A stretch of 64,000 nucleotides of DNA from Hyphomicrobium sp. LHD-15 (GTDB taxonomy: Bacteria > Pseudomonadota > Alphaproteobacteria > Rhizobiales > Hyphomicrobiaceae): positions 124,001 through 188,000 of the forward strand of contig NZ_JAVIFT010000004.1 in the NCBI RefSeq assembly GCF_031157355.1, read 5' to 3'. Position 1 is the stretch's first letter. Every line of letters begins with the position of its first letter. Shown one piece after another: positions 19,191-26,955 of this stretch. A program made the position numbers and the translations under genes. The notes beneath the pieces were generated by a model. The model ran no database searches, had not been told where the DNA came from, and saw only the letters and a list, made by a program, of their open reading frames with translations.

Positions 19191-19823
19191 ATGACAGCCA
19201 ACATCAGAGTTGAAAATGGCCTTGTGATCGGTACTGCGGGCAACAAATACGAGTCGAAGAATCCGATTGCCCGTTGGCTGGTCCGCGGTTTCGACGACGC
19301 AGTGTCGCAACTTGCCGCGCAGGCCGCTCCCCAGACAATCCTCGAGGTCGGATGCGGAGAGGGCCATGTCGTGCAGCTTCTGCTCGACGCGACAACCGCG
19401 AAGATTCACGCGACCGATATCTCGGCAACCTGTATTGCCGATGCCAAAACGAACATCTCGTCGGATCGCGTAACCTTCGCCGTCGAGGACGTGATGACGA
19501 TCGGACCGAGCAGCGCTTCTCCACCAGAGATGGTGGTGTGCTGCGAGGTTCTGGAGCATCTCGAAGATCCTCGCAAAGGGCTTGAGGCGCTTCTCGCGCT
19601 CGGGGCCGACTATTATCTTCTTAGCGTGCCGCGCGAGCCTCTCTGGCGTGTGCTGAATTTTTCAAGAGGGGCTTATGTCAAGGATTGGGGGAACAGCCCT
19701 GGGCATCTGCAGCACTGGAGCAAGCGCGGCTTCCTGAAGTTCATCGGCGAGCACCTAACCCCCATCGCAGTGCGTTCGCCTGTGCCGTGGACGGCCGTGC
19801 TGTGTCGCCCAAATGGACGCTAG
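19191..19823 (+). CDS. Class I SAM-dependent methyltransferase
   Basis: A 210-residue methyltransferase with ILEVGCGEGHVVQLLL (motif I), ATDISATCIADAK (motif post I, end of strand 2) and VVCCEVLEHLEDP (motif II of Methyltransf_11/23). The sequence LSVPREPLWRVLNF after this is common in small O-methyltransferase-like proteins next to GtrB-like genes. It follows the GT2 gene by 46 bases and overlaps the next gene by 11 bases (19813-19823), indicating translational coupling. It may methylate the lipid-linked sugar. Confidence 0.78.
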   Translation: MTANIRVENGLVIGTAGNKYESKNPIARWLVRGFDDAVSQLAAQAAPQTILEVGCGEGHVVQLLLDATTAKIHATDISATCIADAKTNISSDRVTFAVEDVMTIGPSSASPPEMVVCCEVLEHLEDPRKGLEALLALGADYYLLSVPREPLWRVLNFSRGAYVKDWGNSPGHLQHWSKRGFLKFIGEHLTPIAVRSPVPWTAVLCRPNGR

Positions 19824-20757
19824 GCTTGGTCGCTGGGTGAAGGCCGCAGGTTCGGCACTCGCCATCGTATCCGTTGTCTTCATTGCCGCTCTTTTCTGGA
19901 AAGAGCGTGTTGTTCTTTCCACATTCCGACCAGGAGCCGCCGGCATCGCGGCACTTGCGTTGTCGGCGATGGGCTACGGATTGCTTGGATGGGTCCTGGC
20001 GGACGCCTGGCGCCAACTGCTCCTATGGTCCGGTGAAACGAACGTTCCCAGCTCGTATACGCGCCGGATCTATGCTCAGACGCAGATCGCGAAATACATT
20101 CCGGGCAACGTCGCGCAGTTCGCCGGGCGGCAGGTAATAGGCCGCCAGGCGGGATGGACCCACACCGGCCTTTTACTCTCTACCGTGTTCGAACTGCTCA
20201 GCCTCGTTTGCGTGGCGGCAGCCATAGCGGCGGTGACCATTGCCACCGGGGCCCACGACGCGCTCGCTTGGAAACTGCTTGTTGCAGGAGGAATAGCGGC
20301 TGCATTCGTCGCGGGTGGCGTGACCGCTTTGCGTATCAGCCCGCGCCTGCTTGGCGGTCGTTGGCCGGACGTCGCCCATCGGTTGGCGAGCCTGAGATTG
20401 CGAGACCTATGGCCTGTCGCCGCCTATCATACGCTCTTCTTCATCACATCCGGGCTCCTGTTCATCGTCGTGACCGCTGTGACGACTGGGAAACCTGTGG
20501 CTTACGAGCACTGGCCGAAGCTGATCGGGTTGCTATCAATTGCCTGGATCGTAGCCACTTTGACGCCAGGTGCGCCATCCGGCATCGGCGTCAGAGAGAT
20601 GATGCTTGTGGCAGGACTAGCGTTCATGACGACAACCGACAAAGCGATCCTCATCGCAACGCTGTGGCGAGCTGTAACGGTCGGTGGCGATTTGCTTTTC
20701 TTTCTCTCCGCCGGATTTCGGACCTCCAAAATAACACTCTCTCCCCCGCAGGCATAG
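19813..20757 (+). CDS. Lysylphosphatidylglycerol-synthase-TM/AglD-like flippase-type membrane protein
   Basis: A 314-residue protein with about eight hydrophobic segments and no catalytic domain. RRIYAQTQIAKYIPGNVAQFAGR near residue 75 and TPGAPSGIGVREMML near residue 255 are the two conserved loops of the LPG_synthase_TM (UPF0104) family, whose members are thought to move or help use lipid-linked sugars. It overlaps the preceding methyltransferase gene by 11 bases and is followed by the GT-C-like gene. In this context it is a good candidate for flipping an undecaprenyl-phosphate sugar made by the GT2 enzyme; that role is inferred. Confidence 0.75.
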   Translation: MDARLGRWVKAAGSALAIVSVVFIAALFWKERVVLSTFRPGAAGIAALALSAMGYGLLGWVLADAWRQLLLWSGETNVPSSYTRRIYAQTQIAKYIPGNVAQFAGRQVIGRQAGWTHTGLLLSTVFELLSLVCVAAAIAAVTIATGAHDALAWKLLVAGGIAAAFVAGGVTALRISPRLLGGRWPDVAHRLASLRLRDLWPVAAYHTLFFITSGLLFIVVTAVTTGKPVAYEHWPKLIGLLSIAWIVATLTPGAPSGIGVREMMLVAGLAFMTTTDKAILIATLWRAVTVGGDLLFFLSAGFRTSKITLSPPQA

Positions 20758-20845
20758 TTCATGCACGGATATCACTTGTCGGCAATCTGAAACCCGCCTT
20801 TGTCACCCATCGCGACTCTCCCAACTGAAGAAAAGTGAAGCTCGA

Positions 20846-23059
20846 ATGGCATCTGCAGTTTTCAACGCTTTCGAAATTGCGCGACCTGCTTTTTTATTGG
20901 GGCTTTATGCGATCCTTATCGGTCTGGGCGTACAGGCAGCTGTAGCACGATACGTCCGGTTTCCTCGGAGTATCGGGCTAACCGCAGGAATCGGACTGAG
21001 CGCGACCGCGGTGATCATTTTCTTTAGTTACCATTTCGCGGACGACGCAACGACGCCGATCTGGCCACTTGCCGCCGTGGCGGCGTTGGCGATTGCGGCG
21101 CGATTTGTCTTTGTTCTTAAAAAATGTTCTTGGAACACCTCGTTTCTCTGGAGATGGCTTCGATCGAGCTCGTCACGGTCAATAACTCCGATCGACATCA
21201 TGGCAGCGGTTGCGGTCGCGCTCGTGATGTATCCCGTCACCAAGTTCGGCTTAACCTATTGGACCAATGGAACGGCCGATTTTCCAAACTACGCGTCTTC
21301 TGCAAAAATTTGGATGACCTCTGCGGCAGCTTTTGCGGAAAAGCACCCTGATGCGTTTGGAGATCTTCAGCTGCATCGGGCTTCCTTCGAAAAGCCGATG
21401 GTCACTGCCCTTCTCGTTGCGATGAGCCAGTTGTCTGATACGCCTCCGTATCAGCTTCTGACACCCGCCTTCCTTTTCTATTTGTTCATCCTTGCCACGT
21501 CATTGCTGGTTTTGTGCTCACGACTGTTTGGGCTTGGGCTATTCACGACAACAATCACCGTTCTAACTCCTGCACTGTCGCTCGTCCCCATGTCGCGCGT
21601 TTACGATGCGCAATTGGGCCAAGCCGCCGCAGTTTCCTTGCTGGCCTGCACGTTCGCGATTGTAGGAACGGCCGTCTTCAAAAGATCGGCATGGGGAATA
21701 TTCGCATTTGCGCTCGTTACTGCGGTGGTGAGCGTAGCCGCACTGGGGTCCAACTTCACTCTCGTTATAGGGAGCGGGATTGCGCTGGCTGCTCTCGTCG
21801 TCTGGGCAGCATTGCATCGGGCACACTATTTTACTCGCCTAACCAAAGCTGCCGCCGTCTGCGCGCTTCTGATCGGCGCTATATGTTTGCCGTTGCTGAG
21901 TTGGTTCAAAGTCTCTTTTGCGGCACAAACGACGGGCGTCCCGGGCTTCAATATCCCGCTGGCGTCACCTCTTGCGATTGTCGGCCAGCAGATTTCTCTC
22001 GCTTCGGTGAGCGAGCAATCGCAAACGCTGCTGTCCTGGAGTGTGCTGTTGGTAATCGTATCGGCAGTGCTTTGGATTCGTGCGGCCTATGTACGTCGCG
22101 CAAGTATGCTGGATTTTTTCGTTCTGGCTGCCGCGACCGCTAACATTCTAATAATCGGATTGAAACTCGGCTGGAGTAACTACAGCGTTCATAAATATCT
22201 TGCTGTCGTTATCGCGGTGCTGATGCCGCTTGTGCTCTCCTATGCCACATCAAAACTTCGAGGAAGAGCAAGGATTGCCGCAATATTTACTTTTGTACCG
22301 CTACTCATCTCGAGCCTCTGGATCAGCTTGCAGCACGGCTCATCGGTGCAGATCGTCATGAGCCCTGATTTGGTCAGTCTTCAAAATCACCCCAAGCTTG
22401 CCGAGCAGGACTTCGTCAACATCGACCTTAAAAACCTTCACGAGGACTCGTTCGCGGCGCTGCTGTCGCCGTCGCGGTCAGCAACCATCCTCAGGTCGAC
22501 CTACGCACGACCTACCCCACCCAATACCGGCTTATTTCTGATTCGATCAGATAAAGCTGACGCCGATATTTACTCAAACACGGTCAAGTTGAACGATACC
22601 TACTCATTGGCGTCGATAGACTTATCGCTTACTGACACCAAAATTGAGTTCAACAGTAAGCACCCTGCCTCGCGCCGCTTTCTGTTCGGCAACTGGCACC
22701 CGCTAGAAGAATGGGGGACATGGTCGGGCCGCAAGAACAACTACGTCGTGTTCGATCTGCCGCCCGAACTTCAATCCCGTGACTTCAACATGACCGTGAC
22801 GGGCTACGCTTTTTCACACGTCACGACGCCACAAGAAATAGAAGTTTTGGTGAATGACTCCCCTTTGGGAGTCCAAACGTATCAAAACGAAGGGGCGAGG
22901 ACGTTCACGGTTTCCGTCCCCAGACAATTGACTGAAGCAAGCAACGGGCGCGTAACCGTCAACTTCAAATCGAAACGGCTCATGTCTCCTTCTGAATTCG
23001 GCTACGCCGACAAAAGGTTTCTGACGTTCGGACTGATTAGCCTTCAAGTCGGACCGTAG
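20846..23059 (+). CDS. Large multi-spanning membrane protein, GT-C-like, with C-terminal beta-rich domain
   Basis: A 737-residue protein. The first about 500 residues contain roughly a dozen hydrophobic segments; an early external loop has YWTNGTADFPNYASSAKIW, with an acidic residue where GT-C transferases place their catalytic Asp. The last about 130 residues are a soluble domain with HPLEEWGTWSG, EIEVLVND, FKSKRLMSPSEFG, homologous to the protein at 17354-17932. I infer an enzyme that takes a lipid-linked sugar on the periplasmic side and adds it to the glycan. No recognised family motif proves catalysis. The base composition is visibly more AT-rich than its neighbours, which may mean separate acquisition. 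Confidence 0.6.
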   Translation: MASAVFNAFEIARPAFLLGLYAILIGLGVQAAVARYVRFPRSIGLTAGIGLSATAVIIFFSYHFADDATTPIWPLAAVAALAIAARFVFVLKKCSWNTSFLWRWLRSSSSRSITPIDIMAAVAVALVMYPVTKFGLTYWTNGTADFPNYASSAKIWMTSAAAFAEKHPDAFGDLQLHRASFEKPMVTALLVAMSQLSDTPPYQLLTPAFLFYLFILATSLLVLCSRLFGLGLFTTTITVLTPALSLVPMSRVYDAQLGQAAAVSLLACTFAIVGTAVFKRSAWGIFAFALVTAVVSVAALGSNFTLVIGSGIALAALVVWAALHRAHYFTRLTKAAAVCALLIGAICLPLLSWFKVSFAAQTTGVPGFNIPLASPLAIVGQQISLASVSEQSQTLLSWSVLLVIVSAVLWIRAAYVRRASMLDFFVLAAATANILIIGLKLGWSNYSVHKYLAVVIAVLMPLVLSYATSKLRGRARIAAIFTFVPLLISSLWISLQHGSSVQIVMSPDLVSLQNHPKLAEQDFVNIDLKNLHEDSFAALLSPSRSATILRSTYARPTPPNTGLFLIRSDKADADIYSNTVKLNDTYSLASIDLSLTDTKIEFNSKHPASRRFLFGNWHPLEEWGTWSGRKNNYVVFDLPPELQSRDFNMTVTGYAFSHVTTPQEIEVLVNDSPLGVQTYQNEGARTFTVSVPRQLTEASNGRVTVNFKSKRLMSPSEFGYADKRFLTFGLISLQVGP

Positions 23060-23072
23060 GGATCGTCCTCGC

Positions 23073-24161
23073 CTATCGCTGAGTAGCCTTCTCAGCGACC
23101 ATGATCCATCCGATGGCGCCGGCTTCGGCACCGAAATGGGTGACCTTGAAGCCGCAGCGTTCGACGCATGCGGTTAGGAAGCGCGCGCTCCAGCCGCTCT
23201 CGAACCATCCGTACTTCCTAATGCAATAGACGGATAAGGGGTCGGTACGAAGACCCCAGTGCTTCCAGATGTCGTTGATCGGCTCACCCGCGAGCAACAG
23301 CTTTCCGCCGGGCTTCAACCTGCTATGGACGAGCGAAAGCGTCTCCCACGGCTTGATGGCATGGTGCAGGCATTCATAATAGAGGACGGCATCGTACAGC
23401 GTGTCGCCGGGGATGCTTTCAAAGCTACCGACGACCGCATCGACTTTGTGGCCGAGGCGGGCAGCCCGTCGGTTGACCAATTCGACGAACTTCGGATTGA
23501 TATCGAGCCCCGTCGCGCGCAAACCGGAAAAGGCCATCAACTCGGTGCTGGTTCCCCAGCCACACCCCATGTCGAGAACGTGCGCGTCGATCCCCAACCC
23601 CGAATACTCAATGGCGCGGGCAACGCGCCCGATATGCACGGCGACGCCGTGGGGAGCATGATGCGCATAGGGGTTTGCGGCGGCGACGTGAACCTCCAGA
23701 TCGAAGTCTGTCAGCTCGTTCTTTCCCTGATCGATCTCCCGCCCCGATATCTCGTGATAAACCGCAATCTGCTGGGCAACGTATTCTTCGCTAAACGGGT
23801 CCAGGTCTTGATTGACCTTCGTCGTCGGCGAGTAGGTCATGCCCTTCCAGAACTCCTCGACGGGCGGCGTCGCGGGCGGGCCAAGCTTGTCCGATTCCGA
23901 GATGAACCAATCGAGCTCGGCAGCCGTGATCGTCTTTGATTTTCCGTTTAGAAGAGACGCAATGACGGAGGAGAACGGTGTTGACCTGCGCGCTTTCTCA
24001 GGTGGATTGAGGGCATTATACTCCGGAGACGCCTTCAGGCTCTGCTCCAGAGCAGCGACTTCCTGGTGCAAAGACAAATGATGGCGAATGACATCCTCGC
24101 TTTCGGGCAAGCGATGGAGCAGCTTCTGGTAGGCCTCGACAACATCGCCGCGACTTATCAT
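23073..24161 (-). CDS. SAM-dependent methyltransferase with N-terminal DUF4214-like segment
   Basis: About 362 residues. An N-terminal helix-rich stretch, VVEAYQKLLHRLPESEDV followed by SLKASPEYNAL, looks like the repeat known from DUF4214-type proteins. After a linker the methyltransferase core has VLDMGCGWGTSTELMAF (motif I), GLDINPKFVELVNRR, and LYYECLHHAIKPWETL with RLKPGGKLLLAGEP. ATG 24161 forms an ATGA overlap with the stop of the upstream gene, so they are translationally coupled. It converges on the GT-C-like gene with 13 bases between. The acceptor is probably a sugar of the polysaccharide. Confidence 0.75.
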   Translation of the reverse strand: MISRGDVVEAYQKLLHRLPESEDVIRHHLSLHQEVAALEQSLKASPEYNALNPPEKARRSTPFSSVIASLLNGKSKTITAAELDWFISESDKLGPPATPPVEEFWKGMTYSPTTKVNQDLDPFSEEYVAQQIAVYHEISGREIDQGKNELTDFDLEVHVAAANPYAHHAPHGVAVHIGRVARAIEYSGLGIDAHVLDMGCGWGTSTELMAFSGLRATGLDINPKFVELVNRRAARLGHKVDAVVGSFESIPGDTLYDAVLYYECLHHAIKPWETLSLVHSRLKPGGKLLLAGEPINDIWKHWGLRTDPLSVYCIRKYGWFESGWSARFLTACVERCGFKVTHFGAEAGAIGWIMVAEKATQR

Positions 24162-25135
24162 TGAGCGATCAGCCTCCCGTTGAGCCACCCCTGAACGCCA
24201 TCCACCTGAATATTGGGACGGCCATCGGCCAAACCGAAGATGCAGGGCCGTTCCATCTCGAGCTTCCAGCCTTGGTCGAGCATGAACCGCATGATGTCGC
24301 CTTCGATAACGCGTGAGTGCGTACCGATTAGAGTTCTCCGCACGTAACGGTTGATTTCGTCAAAATTGGCCTTCAAGAAATCCGTTTCGCCGCCCTGGAT
24401 GTCGATGTGCAGGAGGTCGATGGGACGGCCGCCGGCAAGCTCGGCGAGCGGATAGGCTTCGAGTACGTGATATCGGCCGGTACGCTCGGCCTCCGCGATT
24501 TGCTGCGATGTTGCATCGAAGATCGGTTCAGAGCCCCAGTGTTTTCCCGGCTCGGCGACCGGAAACAGTGCCTTCGAGCGCTTCGGCGCGGCAACGCCGT
24601 AAACGATCTTGAACTGATCGGGCGAAAAACCGTTTGCTGTGAGCGACTCGAGCGCAAAGCCGACATGCCCTTCGTCGCCCTCTATGCCAATAAGCTCCAC
24701 TTTGAGCCCGCGACGCCGGGCCGCTGCGCCGGTATTGTTCAGCCAGCAACCCCAGCCGCAACCGAGCTCGACCACGCGAAAAGTCTCTTTCGCTGCATCG
24801 ACAGCATGGAGCGCATAAGCCCACTCGGCGATGTCCGCATGCCAGTTTGCAGGAATCGGGATGGCCTCGATCGTCCCCTGCCTTCCGTCGAGGATCCCCG
24901 GAAAATATCGAGGGGAGACCTTCACGCCCAAGAAATTCGTGACGTATTCGGGATCCGGTCGCGCATCACCAACCGCGTGCCGCTGCATCACAGCGATGGC
25001 ATCGAAGGAGGAATTGTAATGGTAAAAGGGGCTTCTTTCGAGCGACGGTACGACAGTTTGAACGGGGAGGCGTTGCGCCAATGTGGCGACAATTTTTCCC
25101 TTAAAGGCGGCTATTCGATTCCAAACATTCGTCAT
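24158..25135 (-). CDS. FkbM-like SAM-dependent methyltransferase
   Basis: About 325 residues. VVELGCGWGCWLNNTG is the SAM-binding motif I, IGIEGDEGHVGFAL the strand-2 region, and LLHIDIQGGETDFLKANF is the FkbM-type DxQGxE element. The start at ATG 25135 (MTNVWNRI) is preferred over the longer open frame to 25222, which adds a Cys- and Arg-rich stretch without family likeness. The gene ends in TGA that overlaps the ATG of the next methyltransferase (ATGA at 24158-24161). Together the pair suggests two coupled modifications of one sugar or chain end. Confidence 0.75.
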   Translation of the reverse strand: MTNVWNRIAAFKGKIVATLAQRLPVQTVVPSLERSPFYHYNSSFDAIAVMQRHAVGDARPDPEYVTNFLGVKVSPRYFPGILDGRQGTIEAIPIPANWHADIAEWAYALHAVDAAKETFRVVELGCGWGCWLNNTGAAARRRGLKVELIGIEGDEGHVGFALESLTANGFSPDQFKIVYGVAAPKRSKALFPVAEPGKHWGSEPIFDATSQQIAEAERTGRYHVLEAYPLAELAGGRPIDLLHIDIQGGETDFLKANFDEINRYVRRTLIGTHSRVIEGDIMRFMLDQGWKLEMERPCIFGLADGRPNIQVDGVQGWLNGRLIAQ

Positions 25136-25506
25136 GCACGAAGATCCAAATGGGGCGATCGATGTTATCGCGCGGTCTCGTCTACACGCCGCGGATACCC
25201 CCGACAAGCATCCCGCCGTCATGTGGCCCGTTCGGAGGCCGGCCTAAAAGGGCATATCGAAATGAGCAAGCGCAGAGGCCGCCTTACTTGCGCCGCGCGC
25301 TATACCCATCAAGCTAACGAATCTGCCCCCTCAGGGACATCCGTCAACAAAATTACTATTGTTCTCCATAGGATATATACTAGTGGGTGAATCTGGAGAC
25401 CACCTAGACCGCGTTTTAGACGCAGCTAGCATGAAACCTAAAGTGGGAGTTTCCCGCTGGGCTCGCGCAGCCTAAATGCTAAGGCTCGCGGTAGAAGGAT
25501 TTCAAG
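25136..25506. other. 371-base divergent intergenic region with a possible promoter
   Basis: No gene is visible here. The right half is clearly more AT-rich than the surroundings. On the plus strand TATACT at 25376-25381 is a good -10 match, with ATTACT at 25352-25357 as a poor -35 at 18 bases spacing; this would serve the FkbM gene at 25507, which has AAGGA seven bases before its ATG. A promoter for the leftward methyltransferase pair must lie here as well but I could not place it. Confidence 0.4.
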
Positions 25507-26949
25507 ATGTTCGTCTCCTACGCGCAAAATTTCGAGGATGTTCTGCTCTGGCGCGCCCTCAAGGATGTGAAAGACGGCTTTTACATCGACGTGGGCGCGC
25601 AAGATCCTGTCACCGACTCGGTCAGTTTCGCCTTCTACGAGCGTGGTTGGCGCGGCCTGCATGTCGAGCCGGTGCCGATGTATGCCGAGAAGCTCCGCGC
25701 TTCCCGCCCCGAGGAGGAAGTGGTGCAGGCGGCGGTCTCGTGCGAGGAAGGCGCTCTGCCGTTTTTTGAAGTCACCGCTACGGGCCTTAGCACCGGGAAG
25801 GAAGCCGTCGCCAAACGGCACAGCGAAGGCGGCTTGGACGTCAACGAACTTCAGGTCCGCTCCGTCCGACTTTCAACCCTCCTTGATCAATACATCGACA
25901 AAGACATTCATTGGCTTAAGATCGATGTTGAGGAGATGGAGCGGGAGGTTATAACCAGTTGGTCGCCTTCTACTGTGCGCCCCTGGATTGTTGTAGTTGA
26001 AAGCACCCGGGCTCGCTCTCCGGAGCTTAATTATCTCGAATGGGAAGCAGAGATTCTCGCTCTCGGGTATGAGTTTGCATATTTCGATGGCCTTAATCGA
26101 TTTTACGTCCATTCCGACCGATCTCACTTGAAATCTTTGCTTGAAGTTGGGCCGAATGTTTTCGATGATTTCGTGGTGGGGAAATCAACACCCTTTGCTT
26201 GGAAACTCAACGCAGACATTGCCGAGCTTGAGCGGCGTGAGGCAGAAGAGATGGCAAAAGTAGAGGAGCTGGCAAAGGCTGTCCAAGCTATGGCCGAGCG
26301 GGAAACCGCGGCCGCCTCTCTGGTCCGTGCAGCCGAGACTTGGCAAACCACCTGCTCGGCGCTTTCGAGCGAGCTGATAGGAAAAAACGAAACGATTGCC
26401 TCCCTCAGAGAGCAGCTAGAGAAATCGAACCAGAAAATTTCTGAGTTGGAGGCCTCTAATCGCGATCTGGTTTCAACGCTGGATGCTCAGGCGGCCTCTC
26501 TCTCGACGAGAAGCGACGAAATAGACAATCGCGATGCGCAAATTGCGTATCTCAACGAGATCGTAAAAGAAGTCTCTCTTCGCGTGTCGGAACTCGATCG
26601 ACATATCGGCAGCATTCACGCTTCGACATCATGGCGCTTCACGGCCCCTCTTCGGGCGGCTATGAAGGGGAGGCGTTCGCTGCAAAGCCGTCTGCGGGAG
26701 CACTCTCGCGACCTGCTCAACCGTTCGATCGGATGGACGGCCGAGAAGCCTCAGATTAAGTTTGTGGCCAAGAGCGTCATTCGGATGCTTCCCCCTCTCG
26801 ACCGGAGAGTACGCGCCGTCGCTCTGTCACGCGGATACATTACTGCTGCGGTGCCCTCCGTGCACGGGCAATGGAAGATGGAGCCCGACCCCGTTGTGCT
26901 GGACGATTGGGAAGCCCTGTTGGGAGCTTCTTGGAAAAAGCGGAATTGA
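25507..26949 (+). CDS. FkbM-family methyltransferase with long C-terminal coiled coil
   Basis: A 480-residue protein. Residues 1-240 are an FkbM-type methyltransferase: FYIDVGAQDPVTDSVSF (motif I), WRGLHVEPVP (strand 2 acidic end) and WLKIDVEEMEREVI. Residues about 240-375 form heptad-rich, charged coiled coil (LERREAEEMAKVEELAKAV and REQLEKSNQKISELEAS). Then IHASTSWRFTAPLR appears, a motif seen near the ends of many glycosyltransferases and chain-length or capping proteins in polysaccharide loci. A coiled-coil fused to a methyltransferase recalls chain terminators such as WbdD, which measure chain length, although WbdD is not homologous here. It lies seven bases before the double glycosyltransferase gene. 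Confidence 0.8.
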   Translation: MFVSYAQNFEDVLLWRALKDVKDGFYIDVGAQDPVTDSVSFAFYERGWRGLHVEPVPMYAEKLRASRPEEEVVQAAVSCEEGALPFFEVTATGLSTGKEAVAKRHSEGGLDVNELQVRSVRLSTLLDQYIDKDIHWLKIDVEEMEREVITSWSPSTVRPWIVVVESTRARSPELNYLEWEAEILALGYEFAYFDGLNRFYVHSDRSHLKSLLEVGPNVFDDFVVGKSTPFAWKLNADIAELERREAEEMAKVEELAKAVQAMAERETAAASLVRAAETWQTTCSALSSELIGKNETIASLREQLEKSNQKISELEASNRDLVSTLDAQAASLSTRSDEIDNRDAQIAYLNEIVKEVSLRVSELDRHIGSIHASTSWRFTAPLRAAMKGRRSLQSRLREHSRDLLNRSIGWTAEKPQIKFVAKSVIRMLPPLDRRVRAVALSRGYITAAVPSVHGQWKMEPDPVVLDDWEALLGASWKKRN

Positions 26950-26955
26950 TAAAGT

